Shown here piece after piece: positions 39,481-48,488 of a stretch of DNA of 64,000 bases (positions within the stretch are counted from its first letter, which is position 1; each line of letters starts with the position of its first letter). A model generated the notes under the pieces. The model was not told the origin of the DNA, made no database searches, and was given only the letters and a program-made list of their open reading frames with translations. Both the position numbers and the translations under genes were made by a program. The stretch comes from Pseudomonas sp. S04. GTDB taxonomy: Bacteria; Pseudomonadota; Gammaproteobacteria; Pseudomonadales; Pseudomonadaceae. The stretch spans positions 3,540,001 to 3,604,000 of the forward strand of contig NZ_CP019427.1 of the NCBI RefSeq assembly GCF_009834545.1, in the 5' to 3' direction.

Positions 39481-40080
39481 ATGAATACGCGCGCATGCTC
39501 CACGGCATTCCACGAAGCGGGCCATGCCTTGGCTTTCTGGTGGAATGGCCGGCCTATCGAACGGGTCACCGTTCGCACCCCGGCCGAAGCCGCCAGCGGC
39601 CCGATGCTGGATCTGCACGGCAATCTGCAGCAGGTCGAGGGCCTGGTAGAAGCCAGTTATTTTGTCCTGCGTCCGTCCGCCGAGGCCCCCGGGGTGGCGG
39701 AATACCTGCCGTCGATGGTGGAGTGGATCGAGCGTGACCTGCTCAACTGTTTTGCCGGCCCGATAGCTGAAGCGATCTACCAGCAAGCACCGCCCGAGCA
39801 GTGCTTCAAGGGTGGAGGCCGAGGGGACTGGCTGCGGGGCGAAGAGTTGATTAGCCTGCTGCCTGCGCGAAAGTTGCTCGACGCCCACTCCCGCGCTATC
39901 GCCCGCTCCCACTGCCTGCTGCAGCGCTATTGGCCGGCTGTCAGCACGCTGGCGCAGCGACTACAAACCCAGGGCACGCTAGACGGGCAAACCATCACCG
40001 CACTGTTGTGGGAGCTCAGCGGTGAATCCCCCGAGCGCCGCGATCACACCCTGGCGAGCCTCGACCGGCCTGGCGGTTGA
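39481..40080 (+). CDS. Stand-alone M41-like metallopeptidase domain protein
   Basis: 199 residues. TAFHEAGHALAFWW places the zinc motif HEAGH at residues 11-15, as in the FtsH M41 peptidase domain; NCFAGPIAEAIYQ near 89-101 matches the M41 helix usually reading AGRxAE, and GGGRGDWLRGEEL has an Asp116 that could be the third ligand. No AAA+ module or membrane segment is present, unlike FtsH. ATG 39481 is chosen; a GTG at 39430 would add 17 residues. Function unknown. Confidence 0.7.
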   Translation: MNTRACSTAFHEAGHALAFWWNGRPIERVTVRTPAEAASGPMLDLHGNLQQVEGLVEASYFVLRPSAEAPGVAEYLPSMVEWIERDLLNCFAGPIAEAIYQQAPPEQCFKGGGRGDWLRGEELISLLPARKLLDAHSRAIARSHCLLQRYWPAVSTLAQRLQTQGTLDGQTITALLWELSGESPERRDHTLASLDRPGG

Positions 40081-40090
40081 TTGCCTGCTT

Positions 40091-40205
40091 GTAGGAGCGG
40101 GTGCCCGCTTGCGGCCTGCTCGCGAAAAACCTGAGAGCGGCGCATTTACTCAGGAAGCACGCGTCATCGTTGACGACCATCGCGGGCAAACGGAGCGCTC
40201 CCACC
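40091..40205. repeat. REPIN (pair of inverted REP sequences)
   Basis: GTAGGAGCGGGTGCCCGC at 40091 and, inverted, GCGGGCAAACGGAGCGCTCC up to 40202 form the two arms. The reverse complement of 40162-40190 contains the same CGCGATGGTCGTCAACGA core as the array at 54331-55353. Confidence 0.75.
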
Positions 40206-40207
40206 AC

Positions 40208-40837
40208 TCATTCCAACCCCTCCTGCAACAGCGCCCGCCTCACCGCCGGCCGCTGATAGACCCGGGCGTACCACCCCTCGAGATGGCTCAATCCGTCGAA
40301 GTGAATATCGGCCTTGTAGTAAGAGCGCAACCACCCCGCCTGGCCCCAACCGATGAGGGCAAACAGGTAGGCATCGGCGACCGTGAACCGCTCGCCGAGC
40401 AAATACTCACGGTCCGCCAGTTGCTCGTCGATCCAGGCAAAACGCTGTTCAAGCTTGGGCTTGGCGGTGTCCACATACTTGCCGGCCAACCCGGCATACA
40501 GCAACGGGATGAAGCCTTTGTGGATCTCCGAGGAGAGAAAACTCAACCACTCCTGCAACCGGTACCGCGCAAGCGTGCCATTGGCGGGTGCCAGCGCGGA
40601 TTCGGGCCGCTGATCCGCCAGGTACTGCACAATCACCGGCCCCTCTCGCAACCGCGTGCCATCGTCCAACTCCAGGATCGGCACATAGCCCAGCGGGTTG
40701 ACCTGCAGATAATCACCTTCGCCCACCACCGTGTGCTGGCGGTGATCGACCTTGAGCAACTGGACGTCCAGCCCCAGTTCATTAATCACGATATGCGGCG
40801 ACAGCGAGCAACTACCGGGGATGTAATACAGCTTCAT
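40208..40837 (-). CDS. Glutathione S-transferase (beta-like)
   Basis: 209 residues. N-terminal thioredoxin-fold glutathione domain MKLYYIPGSCSLSPHI with the Cys/Ser region used by beta-class GSTs, then NPLGYVPILELDDG and the C-terminal helical domain with FTVADAYLFALIGW. The start at 40837 fits the family; an upstream TTG/ATG adds 10 residues. Divergent from an HxlR regulator with a clear palindrome between. Confidence 0.92.
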   Translation of the reverse strand: MKLYYIPGSCSLSPHIVINELGLDVQLLKVDHRQHTVVGEGDYLQVNPLGYVPILELDDGTRLREGPVIVQYLADQRPESALAPANGTLARYRLQEWLSFLSSEIHKGFIPLLYAGLAGKYVDTAKPKLEQRFAWIDEQLADREYLLGERFTVADAYLFALIGWGQAGWLRSYYKADIHFDGLSHLEGWYARVYQRPAVRRALLQEGLE

Positions 40838-40915
40838 GGGCGACTTCCAAAAAGGGTGAAGCCACATTCTTGGCGATCAGGTATATAAACGGAAGAAGGC
40901 ACTTTTTTATCATCT

Positions 40916-40934
40916 AGGTACATAAAATATACCT
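40916..40934. promoter_or_regulatory. HxlR operator candidate between gst and the HxlR gene
   Basis: AGGTACATAAAATATACCT is a 19-nt palindrome with one mismatched pair, 23 nt before the HxlR start. A third half-site CAGGTATAT lies at 40878-40886. Autoregulation and control of gst are likely. Confidence 0.6.
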
Positions 40935-40957
40935 GCCCGCACCCTGAGGAAGGCTCG

Positions 40958-41320
40958 ATGAAACACAACGTGACCGGCTGCTCCGTCGAAGAATCCATGC
41001 GCCTGCTCGGTGGCCGCTGGCGCTTGCTGCTGGTGTCCTACCTGCTCGATGGCCCCAAGCGCTTCAATCAACTGCGCCGTGACGTCCCCGGGATCTCCCA
41101 GCGGATGCTGACCCTGGACCTGCGCGCCCTGGAAGACGTCGGCCTGGTCAAACGCACGGTGTACCCGAGCGTCCCGGTCAAAGTCGAATATGAACTGACC
41201 GAAGACGGCAACCGCCTGCGCCCGGTGGTGGCGGTGATGCAGGAATTTGGTGTGTGGCTCAAGCTCAGCGGCCGCGCACGGATGCCAGTGGAGACTGCAG
41301 GACTGGCAGCAGAGGGATGA
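40958..41320 (+). CDS. HxlR-family regulator
   Basis: 120 residues, single winged helix: CSVEESMRLLGGRWRLLLVSYLLDGPKRFNQLRRDVPGISQRMLTLDLRALE. The conserved N-terminal Cys (residue 8) is often redox-sensing in this family. Divergent from gst; probably senses electrophiles or quinones. Confidence 0.92.
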   Translation: MKHNVTGCSVEESMRLLGGRWRLLLVSYLLDGPKRFNQLRRDVPGISQRMLTLDLRALEDVGLVKRTVYPSVPVKVEYELTEDGNRLRPVVAVMQEFGVWLKLSGRARMPVETAGLAAEG

Positions 41321-41415
41321 ACCCTGGCTGTGGCAAACTGCGGCTCGATCGGCACAGCACCACTCGTCACTCACCATTCAACAGCAGGACTGCTCAAGCA
41401 AGGAGAAACAAGCCA

Positions 41416-41916
41416 ATGCCAACCGTGCGCGTTCGCCCACTGCTCAAGACTGACATTCCAGCCTTGCTCAGATTTGAAATCGCCAACCGCGACTGGTTCG
41501 AATCGCAGATCGATCCGCGCGCCGCTGACTTCTACTCAGTGCCGGGGATTACCGCGCACGTCGAGGACTATCTGCGCGGGTTTGCCGAAGGGACCTGGCA
41601 GCCCCTGGTGCTCGAAGAAGCCACGCAGGGCATTGTCGGGCGGGCCAACCTGAAAGATATCGACTCGACCCTGGGCTGTGCAGAGGTCGGTTATCGGATC
41701 GATCACCGCTTCTGCGGCCAGGGCCTGGCCACCCTGGCCCTGCGGCAACTGATCCACCAGGCCCGCGAGCGCTGGCAACTGCAGCATCTGCTGGCGGATG
41801 TGTACAAACGCAATGTCGGCTCAAGCAAGGTGCTTGAACGCTGCGGATTTGTCCTTGATCCACGACCCGCCGCAGACCCACGCAAGCTCGATTACCGCCT
41901 GGTCCTGGGGTGCTGA
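41416..41916 (+). CDS. GNAT-family N-acetyltransferase (RimJ/RimL type)
   Basis: 166 residues. The acetyl-CoA loop appears as RFCGQGLATLALRQLI near 99-114 and the C-terminal VGSSKVLERCGF is typical of RimJ/RimL-like enzymes. AGGAG 10 nt upstream fixes ATG 41416; the longer open frame is not real. Confidence 0.88.
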   Translation: MPTVRVRPLLKTDIPALLRFEIANRDWFESQIDPRAADFYSVPGITAHVEDYLRGFAEGTWQPLVLEEATQGIVGRANLKDIDSTLGCAEVGYRIDHRFCGQGLATLALRQLIHQARERWQLQHLLADVYKRNVGSSKVLERCGFVLDPRPAADPRKLDYRLVLGC

Positions 41917-41923
41917 TGGGCGG

Positions 41924-42298
41924 TCACTGCGCCTGGAAGGTCTGCAGGTAGGCCAGCAGGTTGTCGATTTTCTGCGGATCGCTCAGGCCCCAGAAAATCA
42001 TGCGGGTGCCCGGCACGACTTTTTTCGGCGCCTCCAGATAGGCGGTGAGGGTTTCGCGGGTCCAGACGAGGTTGGCCGCGCGCATGGCGTCGGAGTACTG
42101 ATAATCCGTGGTGCTCGCGCTGGGGCGGCCGAAAATCGAGTTCAGTTGCGGGCCGAACGAGGCGCGCGCCGATTCGCCGACCTGATGGCAGCCGCCGCAA
42201 ATGCGGCTGAACAGCTTCTCGCCGGCCGGCACATCGCCCGCGGCCCAGGCGCCGGTGCTGAGCAGCCAGGCGAGCGTCAGTGCTACGGTGTTCTTCAT
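41924..42298 (-). CDS. Small periplasmic class I c-type cytochrome
   Basis: 124 residues. Signal peptide MKNTVALTLAWLLSTGAWA-AGD, then heme motif CGGCH near 35-39 and the distal Met in PGTRMIFWG. Mitochondrial-like cytochrome c class I. Converges with the GNAT gene by 7 nt. Confidence 0.92.
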   Translation of the reverse strand: MKNTVALTLAWLLSTGAWAAGDVPAGEKLFSRICGGCHQVGESARASFGPQLNSIFGRPSASTTDYQYSDAMRAANLVWTRETLTAYLEAPKKVVPGTRMIFWGLSDPQKIDNLLAYLQTFQAQ

Positions 42299-42364
42299 CC
42301 TGTGGATCCCATCGGTTATTGCTGACCAGCAGTGTGGGCGGCTATTGGAGCACGCGACCCGGCC

Positions 42365-43324
42365 TCAGCCCAGTCTCGGCTGAAATTTCTTGCGGTAGGC
42401 CGCCGGCAACAGGCCAACCCGTTGCTGGAACAGTCGGCGAAAAGAATTGCCATCGGCGTAACCCACCGCGTAGGTGATGCTGTCCAGGGTCATGCGGGTG
42501 GATTCCAGCAGCTGCTTGGCCTTTTCCAGGCGCAGGGTCTGCAGGTAGGCAATGGGCGTAGAGCCGGTGGCTTCCTTGAAGCGCCGCTTGAAGTTGCGCA
42601 CCCCGAAGCCGAATTGCCGGGCGATGTCGTCGATCAACAGCGGCTGGGCAAAACGCTCCTCCAGCCACTCCTGGACCCGCAGGATCTCGCCATCGCCATG
42701 GTTCTTGGGCAAGGACCACAGCGCGTACACCGTTTGCTCGCGGCGCACGTTATCGATCAGCAGGTACTTGCCACAGGTGTGAGCCAGCTCCAGTGAGGCA
42801 AAGCGGCGGACCAGGTGCAGCAGCAGGTCAATCGCCGCACTGGCCCCTCCGCTGGTGATCAACTGCTGGTCTTCACAGATCATCTGGTCCTCGTCGAGAT
42901 CGACTTCGCGGTAACGCCGGCGCATGTAGTCGGCAAACGCCCAATGGGTGGTGGCGCGCCGACCATCCAGCAAACCGCTCTCGGCCAGCATGAACGATGC
43001 GGTGCAAATCGACGCCATCACGGCGCCCTGCTGGTGCTGTTGCCGCAGCCACGGCCCATAGACGGCGAAGGTCGGCAAGGCATCCTTGAGGGTGAAGAGG
43101 AACCCGGGAATCAGCACCAGGTCGGTGCGGTGGATCTCGGCCAGCCCATGATCGACCCGCAACATCTGCCCTCCCCCAGCGGCAACAGGAGCGCCATCGA
43201 GCGAAGCGCTGACCACCTCGAATGGCGGACTGTCGCTGAACAGGTTGGCCGCATTCAGCACTTCCAGGGCAATGGTGGCGGCGGCGGCAGAACAGTGCTC
43301 GGCCAGTAGCAGGGTGATATGCAT
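42365..43324 (-). CDS. GlxA-family AraC regulator with DJ-1/PfpI domain
   Basis: 319 residues: DJ-1/PfpI-like sensor half (~1-190, ICTASFMLAESGLLDGRRATTHW) and AraC HTH half (~215-315, DDIARQFGFGVRNFKRRFKEATGSTPIAYLQTLRLEKAKQLL). Target genes not obvious; the thioesterase-like gene is divergent. Confidence 0.9.
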   Translation of the reverse strand: MHITLLLAEHCSAAAATIALEVLNAANLFSDSPPFEVVSASLDGAPVAAGGGQMLRVDHGLAEIHRTDLVLIPGFLFTLKDALPTFAVYGPWLRQQHQQGAVMASICTASFMLAESGLLDGRRATTHWAFADYMRRRYREVDLDEDQMICEDQQLITSGGASAAIDLLLHLVRRFASLELAHTCGKYLLIDNVRREQTVYALWSLPKNHGDGEILRVQEWLEERFAQPLLIDDIARQFGFGVRNFKRRFKEATGSTPIAYLQTLRLEKAKQLLESTRMTLDSITYAVGYADGNSFRRLFQQRVGLLPAAYRKKFQPRLG

Positions 43325-43477
43325 GGAGGACTCGTTTGCGCTTTTCGCATGGTTTAAGTCATTTGTGCACCTAGCTTAGCCGATTGGCCAGCTCTACAGT
43401 GCAGCGATTGTTTTCCTGGCTCCCGGTTCCGGGAATACGCTTTCGCTGGCCAACCAGCTCCATAAAAGGTACCCCGT

Positions 43478-44026
43478 ATGAATCTGTGGTTTCGCTTGCT
43501 GTGCATGCTGTTTCGTCGACCGTGGCGCCAACCGGTGAACGGCCTGGCCACCACCGTCGTGCGCATGCGCGTCTGGCCGCTGGACCTGGACCTCAACCGC
43601 CACGTCACCAACGGTCGCTATTTCACCCTGGCCGATGTCGGGCGCATGGACTACGTACTGCGCAGCGGGGCATTTCGCGTGGCCCTGCGGCACAAGGCGG
43701 TGCCGATAGTCGGTGATGTCTGGGGCAAGTTCCGCCGCGAGCTGAAGCTGTTCGAACGCTTCGAGATCCACACGCGGATACTCGCCTGGGACGCCAAATG
43801 GAATTTTATGGAGCACCGCTTCGTCAGCAACGGCCGGGTGGTGGGCGTGGTGGTGATGCGCGGGCTGTTCCGGTCCGGCAAAGGCACGGTAGCGCCCAGC
43901 GAGTTCGTCGAGGAGATAGGCCTGGCTCCGCAGTCACCGCCGCTGCCCGAGTGGTTGGCCGCCTGGTCCCAGAGCTGTGACGACCTGAGCCTGCAACTGC
44001 GCGACGAGGAACGGGTCACGGCCTGA
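43478..44026 (+). CDS. Hotdog-fold thioesterase-like protein
   Basis: 182 residues. RVWPLDLDLNRHVTNGRYFTLADVGR is the thioesterase/4-hydroxybenzoyl-CoA thioesterase-like active region with an Asn-Arg-His pattern. The N-terminal MNLWFRLLCMLF is hydrophobic and could anchor it to the membrane. Likely acyl-CoA or acyl-ACP hydrolysis; substrate unknown. Confidence 0.8.
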   Translation: MNLWFRLLCMLFRRPWRQPVNGLATTVVRMRVWPLDLDLNRHVTNGRYFTLADVGRMDYVLRSGAFRVALRHKAVPIVGDVWGKFRRELKLFERFEIHTRILAWDAKWNFMEHRFVSNGRVVGVVVMRGLFRSGKGTVAPSEFVEEIGLAPQSPPLPEWLAAWSQSCDDLSLQLRDEERVTA

Positions 44027-44057
44027 GGTGCTGTGGGGTGAAAGGAAGAAAAACCGA

Positions 44058-44073
44058 ATTTCGTATACCCTAT
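44058..44073. promoter_or_regulatory. GntR operator candidate, site 1 (upstream of its own gene)
   Basis: ATTTCGTATACCCTAT, 29 nt before the GntR start. It shares the TTCGTATAC half with the identical sites at 49619-49634 and 56485-56500, consistent with autoregulation. Confidence 0.55.
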
Positions 44074-44101
44074 AGCAACCTCATTCCGAAGATTCGCCGC
44101 C

Positions 44102-44773
44102 GTGACCCAATCCAGACTCAACGCTCCCGACCTAGGCAATACGCCTTCGACTTCGGAAATCATCACCCGCCATCTGCGCGACGCCATTGTCGCCGGGCAT
44201 TTTGCCGAGGATGAGCCGATTCGTCAGGATGACATCGCGCGCCAGTTCAACGTCAGCAAGATCCCCGTGCGCGAAGCCCTCAAGCGCCTGGAGGCCGAAG
44301 GCCTGGTGATGTTCCAGCGCAATCGCGGGGCGATGGTCACGCGCATCTCCGATGCCGAGTTGGCGCAGATGTTCGAGGTGCGCATGTTGCTCGAAGACAA
44401 GGTGCTGCGCCTGGCCATTCCCAACATGACCGAAGCCACCTTCGCCCGGGCCGAGAGTATCTGCCAGGAGTTCATTGGCGAAGATGACGTCGGGCGCTGG
44501 GCCGAGCTCAACTGGCAACTGCACGCCTGCCTCTACGAGCCGGCGCAACGGCCCTTCCTGGTCAGCCTGATCCGCTCGGTCAACGACAAGCTGGAACGCT
44601 ACCTGCGCATGCAGATGAGCCTGTCGGCCGGTAAGGAACGCGCCGACCACGAACACCGGGAAATCCTCGCGGCCTGCCGGGCCGGCGACGTCGACCTGGC
44701 GGTAAAGCTGCTCGATGAGCACATCGCCGGGGTCTGCCAGACCTTGTTCGAGCACCTGCCCCACGCCCATTGA
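44102..44773 (+). CDS. GntR/FCD-family regulator of the hydroxyproline locus
   Basis: 223 residues: winged helix DDIARQFNVSKIPVREALKRLEAEGLV near 42-68 and an all-helical FCD ligand domain with metal-type histidines toward the C-terminus (HACL, DHEHREIL). GTG start. First gene of the locus, next to the epimerase. The GTATAC palindrome upstream of itself, of the transporter and of the deaminase is the probable binding site. Likely a repressor relieved by a hydroxyproline intermediate. Confidence 0.88.
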   Translation: MTQSRLNAPDLGNTPSTSEIITRHLRDAIVAGHFAEDEPIRQDDIARQFNVSKIPVREALKRLEAEGLVMFQRNRGAMVTRISDAELAQMFEVRMLLEDKVLRLAIPNMTEATFARAESICQEFIGEDDVGRWAELNWQLHACLYEPAQRPFLVSLIRSVNDKLERYLRMQMSLSAGKERADHEHREILAACRAGDVDLAVKLLDEHIAGVCQTLFEHLPHAH

Positions 44774-44887
44774 CTTTGCGCTGCACTGTGCCGATTTCGT
44801 CATCGGCAGCAGGTAAATCCATCAAGCCGGCACCCCGCTGCAAAGGCCACTCTTCTGTTCACTCATCTGAACGGACGTGGCCCTCCC

Positions 44888-45820
44888 ATGAAACGCATCA
44901 CCGTGATCGACTCCCACACCGGCGGCGAACCGACCCGCCTGGTCACCGCCGGCTTTCCTGACCTGGGCCGTGGCAGCATGGCCGAGCGACGCCAGCTGCT
45001 GGCCGAGCACCACGACCAGTGGCGCGCCGCCTGCGTCCTCGAACCACGGGGCAGCGATGTGCTGGTGGGAGCCCTGCTCTGTGAGCCAGTGGATCCGAGC
45101 GCCTGTGCCGGGGTGATTTTTTTCAACAACACCGGCTACCTGGGCATGTGCGGCCACGGCACCATCGGCCTGGTGGCGTCCCTGGCGCACCTGGGCAAGA
45201 TCGGCCCCGGCGTGCACAGCATCGAGACCCCGGTGGGCACGGTGCAGGCGACCCTGCACGAAGACCAATCGGTGAGCGTGCGCAACGTCCCGGCCTACCG
45301 CTACCGCAAGGCGCTGGCGCTGCAGGTGCCCGGTATCGGCCAGGTGGTCGGCGATATCGCCTGGGGCGGCAACTGGTTCTTCCTGATTGCCGAACATGGC
45401 CTGGCCATCGCCGGCGACAATCTGGAGGCCCTCACCGCCTACACCTACGCCGTGCAGCAGGCGCTGGAAGTCCAGGGTATCCGCGGTGAAGACGGCGGCC
45501 TGATCGACCATGTCGAACTGTTCGCCGCCGACCAGGACGCCGACAGCCGCAACTTCGTGCTATGCCCCGGCAAGGCCTACGACCGCTCTCCGTGCGGCAC
45601 CGGCACCAGCGCCAAATTGGCGTGCCTGGCGGCCGACGACAAATTGCCGCCCGGACAGATCTGGCGCCAGGCCAGTGTGATCGGCAGCCAGTTCGAAGGC
45701 TCTTATGAATGGCAGGGCGAACGCATTATCCCGACCATTCGCGGGCGGGCCTTCATCAGCGCCGAAGCCAGCCTGATCATCGAGCAGGACGATCCGTTCG
45801 CCTGGGGCATTCGCCCGTGA
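44888..45820 (+). CDS. lhpA: 4-hydroxyproline 2-epimerase (proline racemase superfamily)
   Basis: 310 residues. Both catalytic cysteines are present: Cys88 in GMCGHGTIG and Cys236 in [12 protein letters not shown], the Cys/Cys pair of proline racemases and hydroxyproline epimerases. It converts trans-4-hydroxy-L-proline to cis-4-hydroxy-D-proline. The latter is then oxidised by the next three gene products. Its stop overlaps the next GTG start (GTGA). Confidence 0.9.
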   Translation: MKRITVIDSHTGGEPTRLVTAGFPDLGRGSMAERRQLLAEHHDQWRAACVLEPRGSDVLVGALLCEPVDPSACAGVIFFNNTGYLGMCGHGTIGLVASLAHLGKIGPGVHSIETPVGTVQATLHEDQSVSVRNVPAYRYRKALALQVPGIGQVVGDIAWGGNWFFLIAEHGLAIAGDNLEALTAYTYAVQQALEVQGIRGEDGGLIDHVELFAADQDADSRNFVLCPGKAYDRSPCGTGTSAKLACLAADDKLPPGQIWRQASVIGSQFEGSYEWQGERIIPTIRGRAFISAEASLIIEQDDPFAWGIRP

Positions 45821-46932
45821 GCGAGGGCCAGGTAGCCGATGTGATCGTGATCGGTGCCGGCATCATCGGCGCCGCCTGTGCCCAGGCGCTGGCCCGACGT
45901 GGCTTGCGGGTGCTGGTGCTGGACGCCGGCCTGCATGGCGCCACGGCGGCCGGCATGGGCCACCTGCTGGTGCTCGACGACAACCCGGCCGAACTGGCCC
46001 TGAGTCAGTATTCCCTGCAACGCTGGCGTGAACAGGCGCCGGCCCTGCCCGACAGCTGCGCCTACCGCAGCAATGGCACCCTGTGGCTGGCGGCCAATGC
46101 CGAGGAAATGGCCGTGGCCCATGGCAAATTCCTCAACCTGCGTGCCCAGGGCGTGGCCTGCCAACTGATCGGCGCCAGCGACCTGCGCCGACGCGAACCC
46201 GAGTTGCGCGAGGGCCTGGAGGGCGGGCTGCTGATCAATGGCGACGGCATCCTCTATGCCCCCGCCACCGCCGACTGGATGCTGCAAACACCGAACATCC
46301 AGCAGCGTCGGGCACGGGTCAGCGAACTCGACGGCAACCGCGTGCGCCTGGAAGACGGGCAATGGCTGAGCGCTGCAGCGGTGGTGTTGGCCAACGGCGT
46401 GCAGGCCCCCGAACTGTGCCCGGAACTGCCGATCGAACCGAAAAAAGGCCACCTGCTGATCACCGATCGCTACCCCGGCACCGTCACCCACACCCTGGTG
46501 GAGCTGGGTTACGTCACCAGCGCGCACAACGCCAGCGGCCCGTCGACTGCCTGCAACATCCAGCCACGGCCGACCGGGCAATTGTTCATCGGCGCCTCCC
46601 GGCAGTTCGGCACCAGCGATCCGCAGGTCGAGGGCTGGATGCTCGCCAAAATGCTCAAGCGCGCCTGCGACTACATGCCAGGGCTGGCCCAACTCAATGG
46701 CATTCGCGCCTGGACCGGCTTGCGTGCGGCCAGCCCGGACGGCCTGCCGCTGGTGGGCCAGCACCCGCAACAACAAGGCCTGTGGCTGGCGGTCGGTCAC
46801 GAAGGCCTGGGGGTGACGACGGCCCCCGGTACCGCCGACTTGCTGGTGGCGCAACTGTTCGACGAACCCTCGCCCCTGCCCGCCCAACCCTATCTGCCGC
46901 AACGTTTTCTCGGAGAGCCCGTGTATGCCTGA
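45817..46932 (+). CDS. D-hydroxyproline dehydrogenase, FAD-dependent DAO-type subunit
   Basis: 371 residues. N-terminal [21 protein letters not shown] is the FAD Rossmann motif; C-terminal [17 protein letters not shown] matches DAO-family hydroxyproline dehydrogenase and hydrogen-cyanide-synthase HcnC-like subunits. GTG start in GTGA overlap with the epimerase; an upstream extension of the frame is not real. It overlaps the ferredoxin-like gene by 8 nt. Confidence 0.87.
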   Translation: MSEGQVADVIVIGAGIIGAACAQALARRGLRVLVLDAGLHGATAAGMGHLLVLDDNPAELALSQYSLQRWREQAPALPDSCAYRSNGTLWLAANAEEMAVAHGKFLNLRAQGVACQLIGASDLRRREPELREGLEGGLLINGDGILYAPATADWMLQTPNIQQRRARVSELDGNRVRLEDGQWLSAAAVVLANGVQAPELCPELPIEPKKGHLLITDRYPGTVTHTLVELGYVTSAHNASGPSTACNIQPRPTGQLFIGASRQFGTSDPQVEGWMLAKMLKRACDYMPGLAQLNGIRAWTGLRAASPDGLPLVGQHPQQQGLWLAVGHEGLGVTTAPGTADLLVAQLFDEPSPLPAQPYLPQRFLGEPVYA

Positions 46933-47161
46933 ATTGATGCTCGACGGTCGCCGCCTGCAGGTCAACGAGGGCACCAGCGTGGCCGCCGCGCTGGCCCTGG
47001 GTGGCGACGGCTGCAGCCGCACCTCGGTCACCGGCCAGCGCCGCGCGCCAGTGTGTGGCATGGGCATTTGCCAGGAGTGCCGGGTGACCATCGACGGCCG
47101 CCGGCGCCTGGCCTGCCAGACCCTGTGCCGGGATGGCATGCAGGTGGAGACCCGCCCATGA
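46925..47161 (+). CDS. Small [2Fe-2S] subunit of D-hydroxyproline dehydrogenase
   Basis: 78 residues. Cysteines in APVCGMGICQECRVTIDG and LACQTLC form a plant-type [2Fe-2S] site as in HcnA/OoxC-like small subunits. Fits between the two flavin subunits with overlaps on both sides (8 nt upstream, ATGA downstream). Confidence 0.88.
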   Translation: MPELMLDGRRLQVNEGTSVAAALALGGDGCSRTSVTGQRRAPVCGMGICQECRVTIDGRRRLACQTLCRDGMQVETRP

Positions 47162-48414
47162 AGCACTACGCCGACCTGCTGATCATTGGCGCCGGCCCCG
47201 CAGGCATCAGCGCCGCCCTGGCAGCCGCGCCCAGTGGCGCGCGCATCGTCCTGCTCGACGACAACCCGCTGCCGGGTGGGCAAATCTGGCGCGACGGCCC
47301 AGAGGCCCATCTGCCGCGCCAGGCCCGTAACCTACGGCAGCGCCTGGACGCCTGCAGCAACATCCGCATTCACTCCGCCACCCGGGTGATCGCCAGTAGC
47401 GGACCAAAACAGTTGCTGGTGGAAGACCCGGAGCATGGCTGGCTGATCGAGTACGACAAGCTGATCCTGTGCACCGGGGCCCGCGAATTGCTGCTGCCCT
47501 TCCCCGGCTGGACCCTGCCCGGCGTCACTGGCGCCGGCGGTCTGCAGGCGCTGATCAAGGGTGGCCTGCCGGTGCAGGGCGAAACCCTGGTGATCGCCGG
47601 CAGCGGCCCACTGTTGCTGGCCAGCGCCGCCAGCGCCAAACAACACGGCGCACATGTGCTGCGCATTGCCGAGCAGGCCTCGCGCAGTGCGGTGGCCGGG
47701 TTCGCCACACAACTGCCGCGCTGGCCGGCCAAGCTGCTGCAGTCGTTGCGCCTGTTCGATCCGCAGTACCGCACCGCCAGCCATGTGCTGGCCGCCTTGG
47801 GCAGCGATCGCCTGGAAGGGGTGCGTCTGCAACAGCAGGGCAAAATCGTTGAACTGCAATGCCAGCGCCTGGCTTGCGGTTTTGGCCTGATCCCCAATAT
47901 TCAGCTAGGCCAGGCCCTGGACTGCGCCATCGACGGCCAGGCCATCGCCGTGGATGCCTGGCAGGCCTGCAGCCGTACCGATCATTACGCTGCCGGGGAA
48001 TGCACCGGGTTTGGTGGCAGTGAACTGGCGCTGGTGGAAGGCGCGATTGCCGGACATGCAGCGGTGAACGAGCGCCAGGCGGCCCAGCAACTTTGGCCGC
48101 GTCGGGCGCGTTGGCAGGGATTCGCCAAGGCCTTGAACAACGCATTTGCCCTCGACCCGCAGCTCAAGACATTGGCCCAACCGGACACCCTGGTGTGCCG
48201 CTGCGAAGACGTACCCTATGCGGCGCTGACCGAACACCACGACTGGCGCTCGGCCAAGCTTGCCACTCGCTGCGGCATGGGCGCCTGCCAAGGCCGGGTC
48301 TGCGGCGGTGCGGTGCAGCACCTGTTCGACTGGCCGGCCGCGGCCCCCCGCCCACCCTTCAGCCCGGCGCGAATCGAGACCCTGCTGTGCCTGGATGAGC
48401 AGTCGGCGCCCTGA
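47158..48414 (+). CDS. D-hydroxyproline dehydrogenase, NAD(P)/FAD-binding subunit with C-terminal [2Fe-2S] motif
   Basis: 418 residues. LLIIGAGPAGISAALAAAPSG is the FAD motif and VIAGSGPLLLASAASAKQHG a second dinucleotide fold. The C-terminus VCRCEDVPYAAL...TRCGMGACQGRVC carries a four-cysteine BFD-like [2Fe-2S] site. Start at ATG 47158, overlapping the small subunit by ATGA. The trio resembles HcnABC/OoxAB complexes that oxidise D-hydroxyproline to pyrroline-4-hydroxy-2-carboxylate. Confidence 0.88.
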   Translation: MKHYADLLIIGAGPAGISAALAAAPSGARIVLLDDNPLPGGQIWRDGPEAHLPRQARNLRQRLDACSNIRIHSATRVIASSGPKQLLVEDPEHGWLIEYDKLILCTGARELLLPFPGWTLPGVTGAGGLQALIKGGLPVQGETLVIAGSGPLLLASAASAKQHGAHVLRIAEQASRSAVAGFATQLPRWPAKLLQSLRLFDPQYRTASHVLAALGSDRLEGVRLQQQGKIVELQCQRLACGFGLIPNIQLGQALDCAIDGQAIAVDAWQACSRTDHYAAGECTGFGGSELALVEGAIAGHAAVNERQAAQQLWPRRARWQGFAKALNNAFALDPQLKTLAQPDTLVCRCEDVPYAALTEHHDWRSAKLATRCGMGACQGRVCGGAVQHLFDWPAAAPRPPFSPARIETLLCLDEQSAP

Positions 48415-48488
48415 ATCCCATGCCGGCACTTTGCGTTGGACCGCCTTGCCACTATGATCCTGAGGGTCGCCACCAGACCCTCAGCGCC

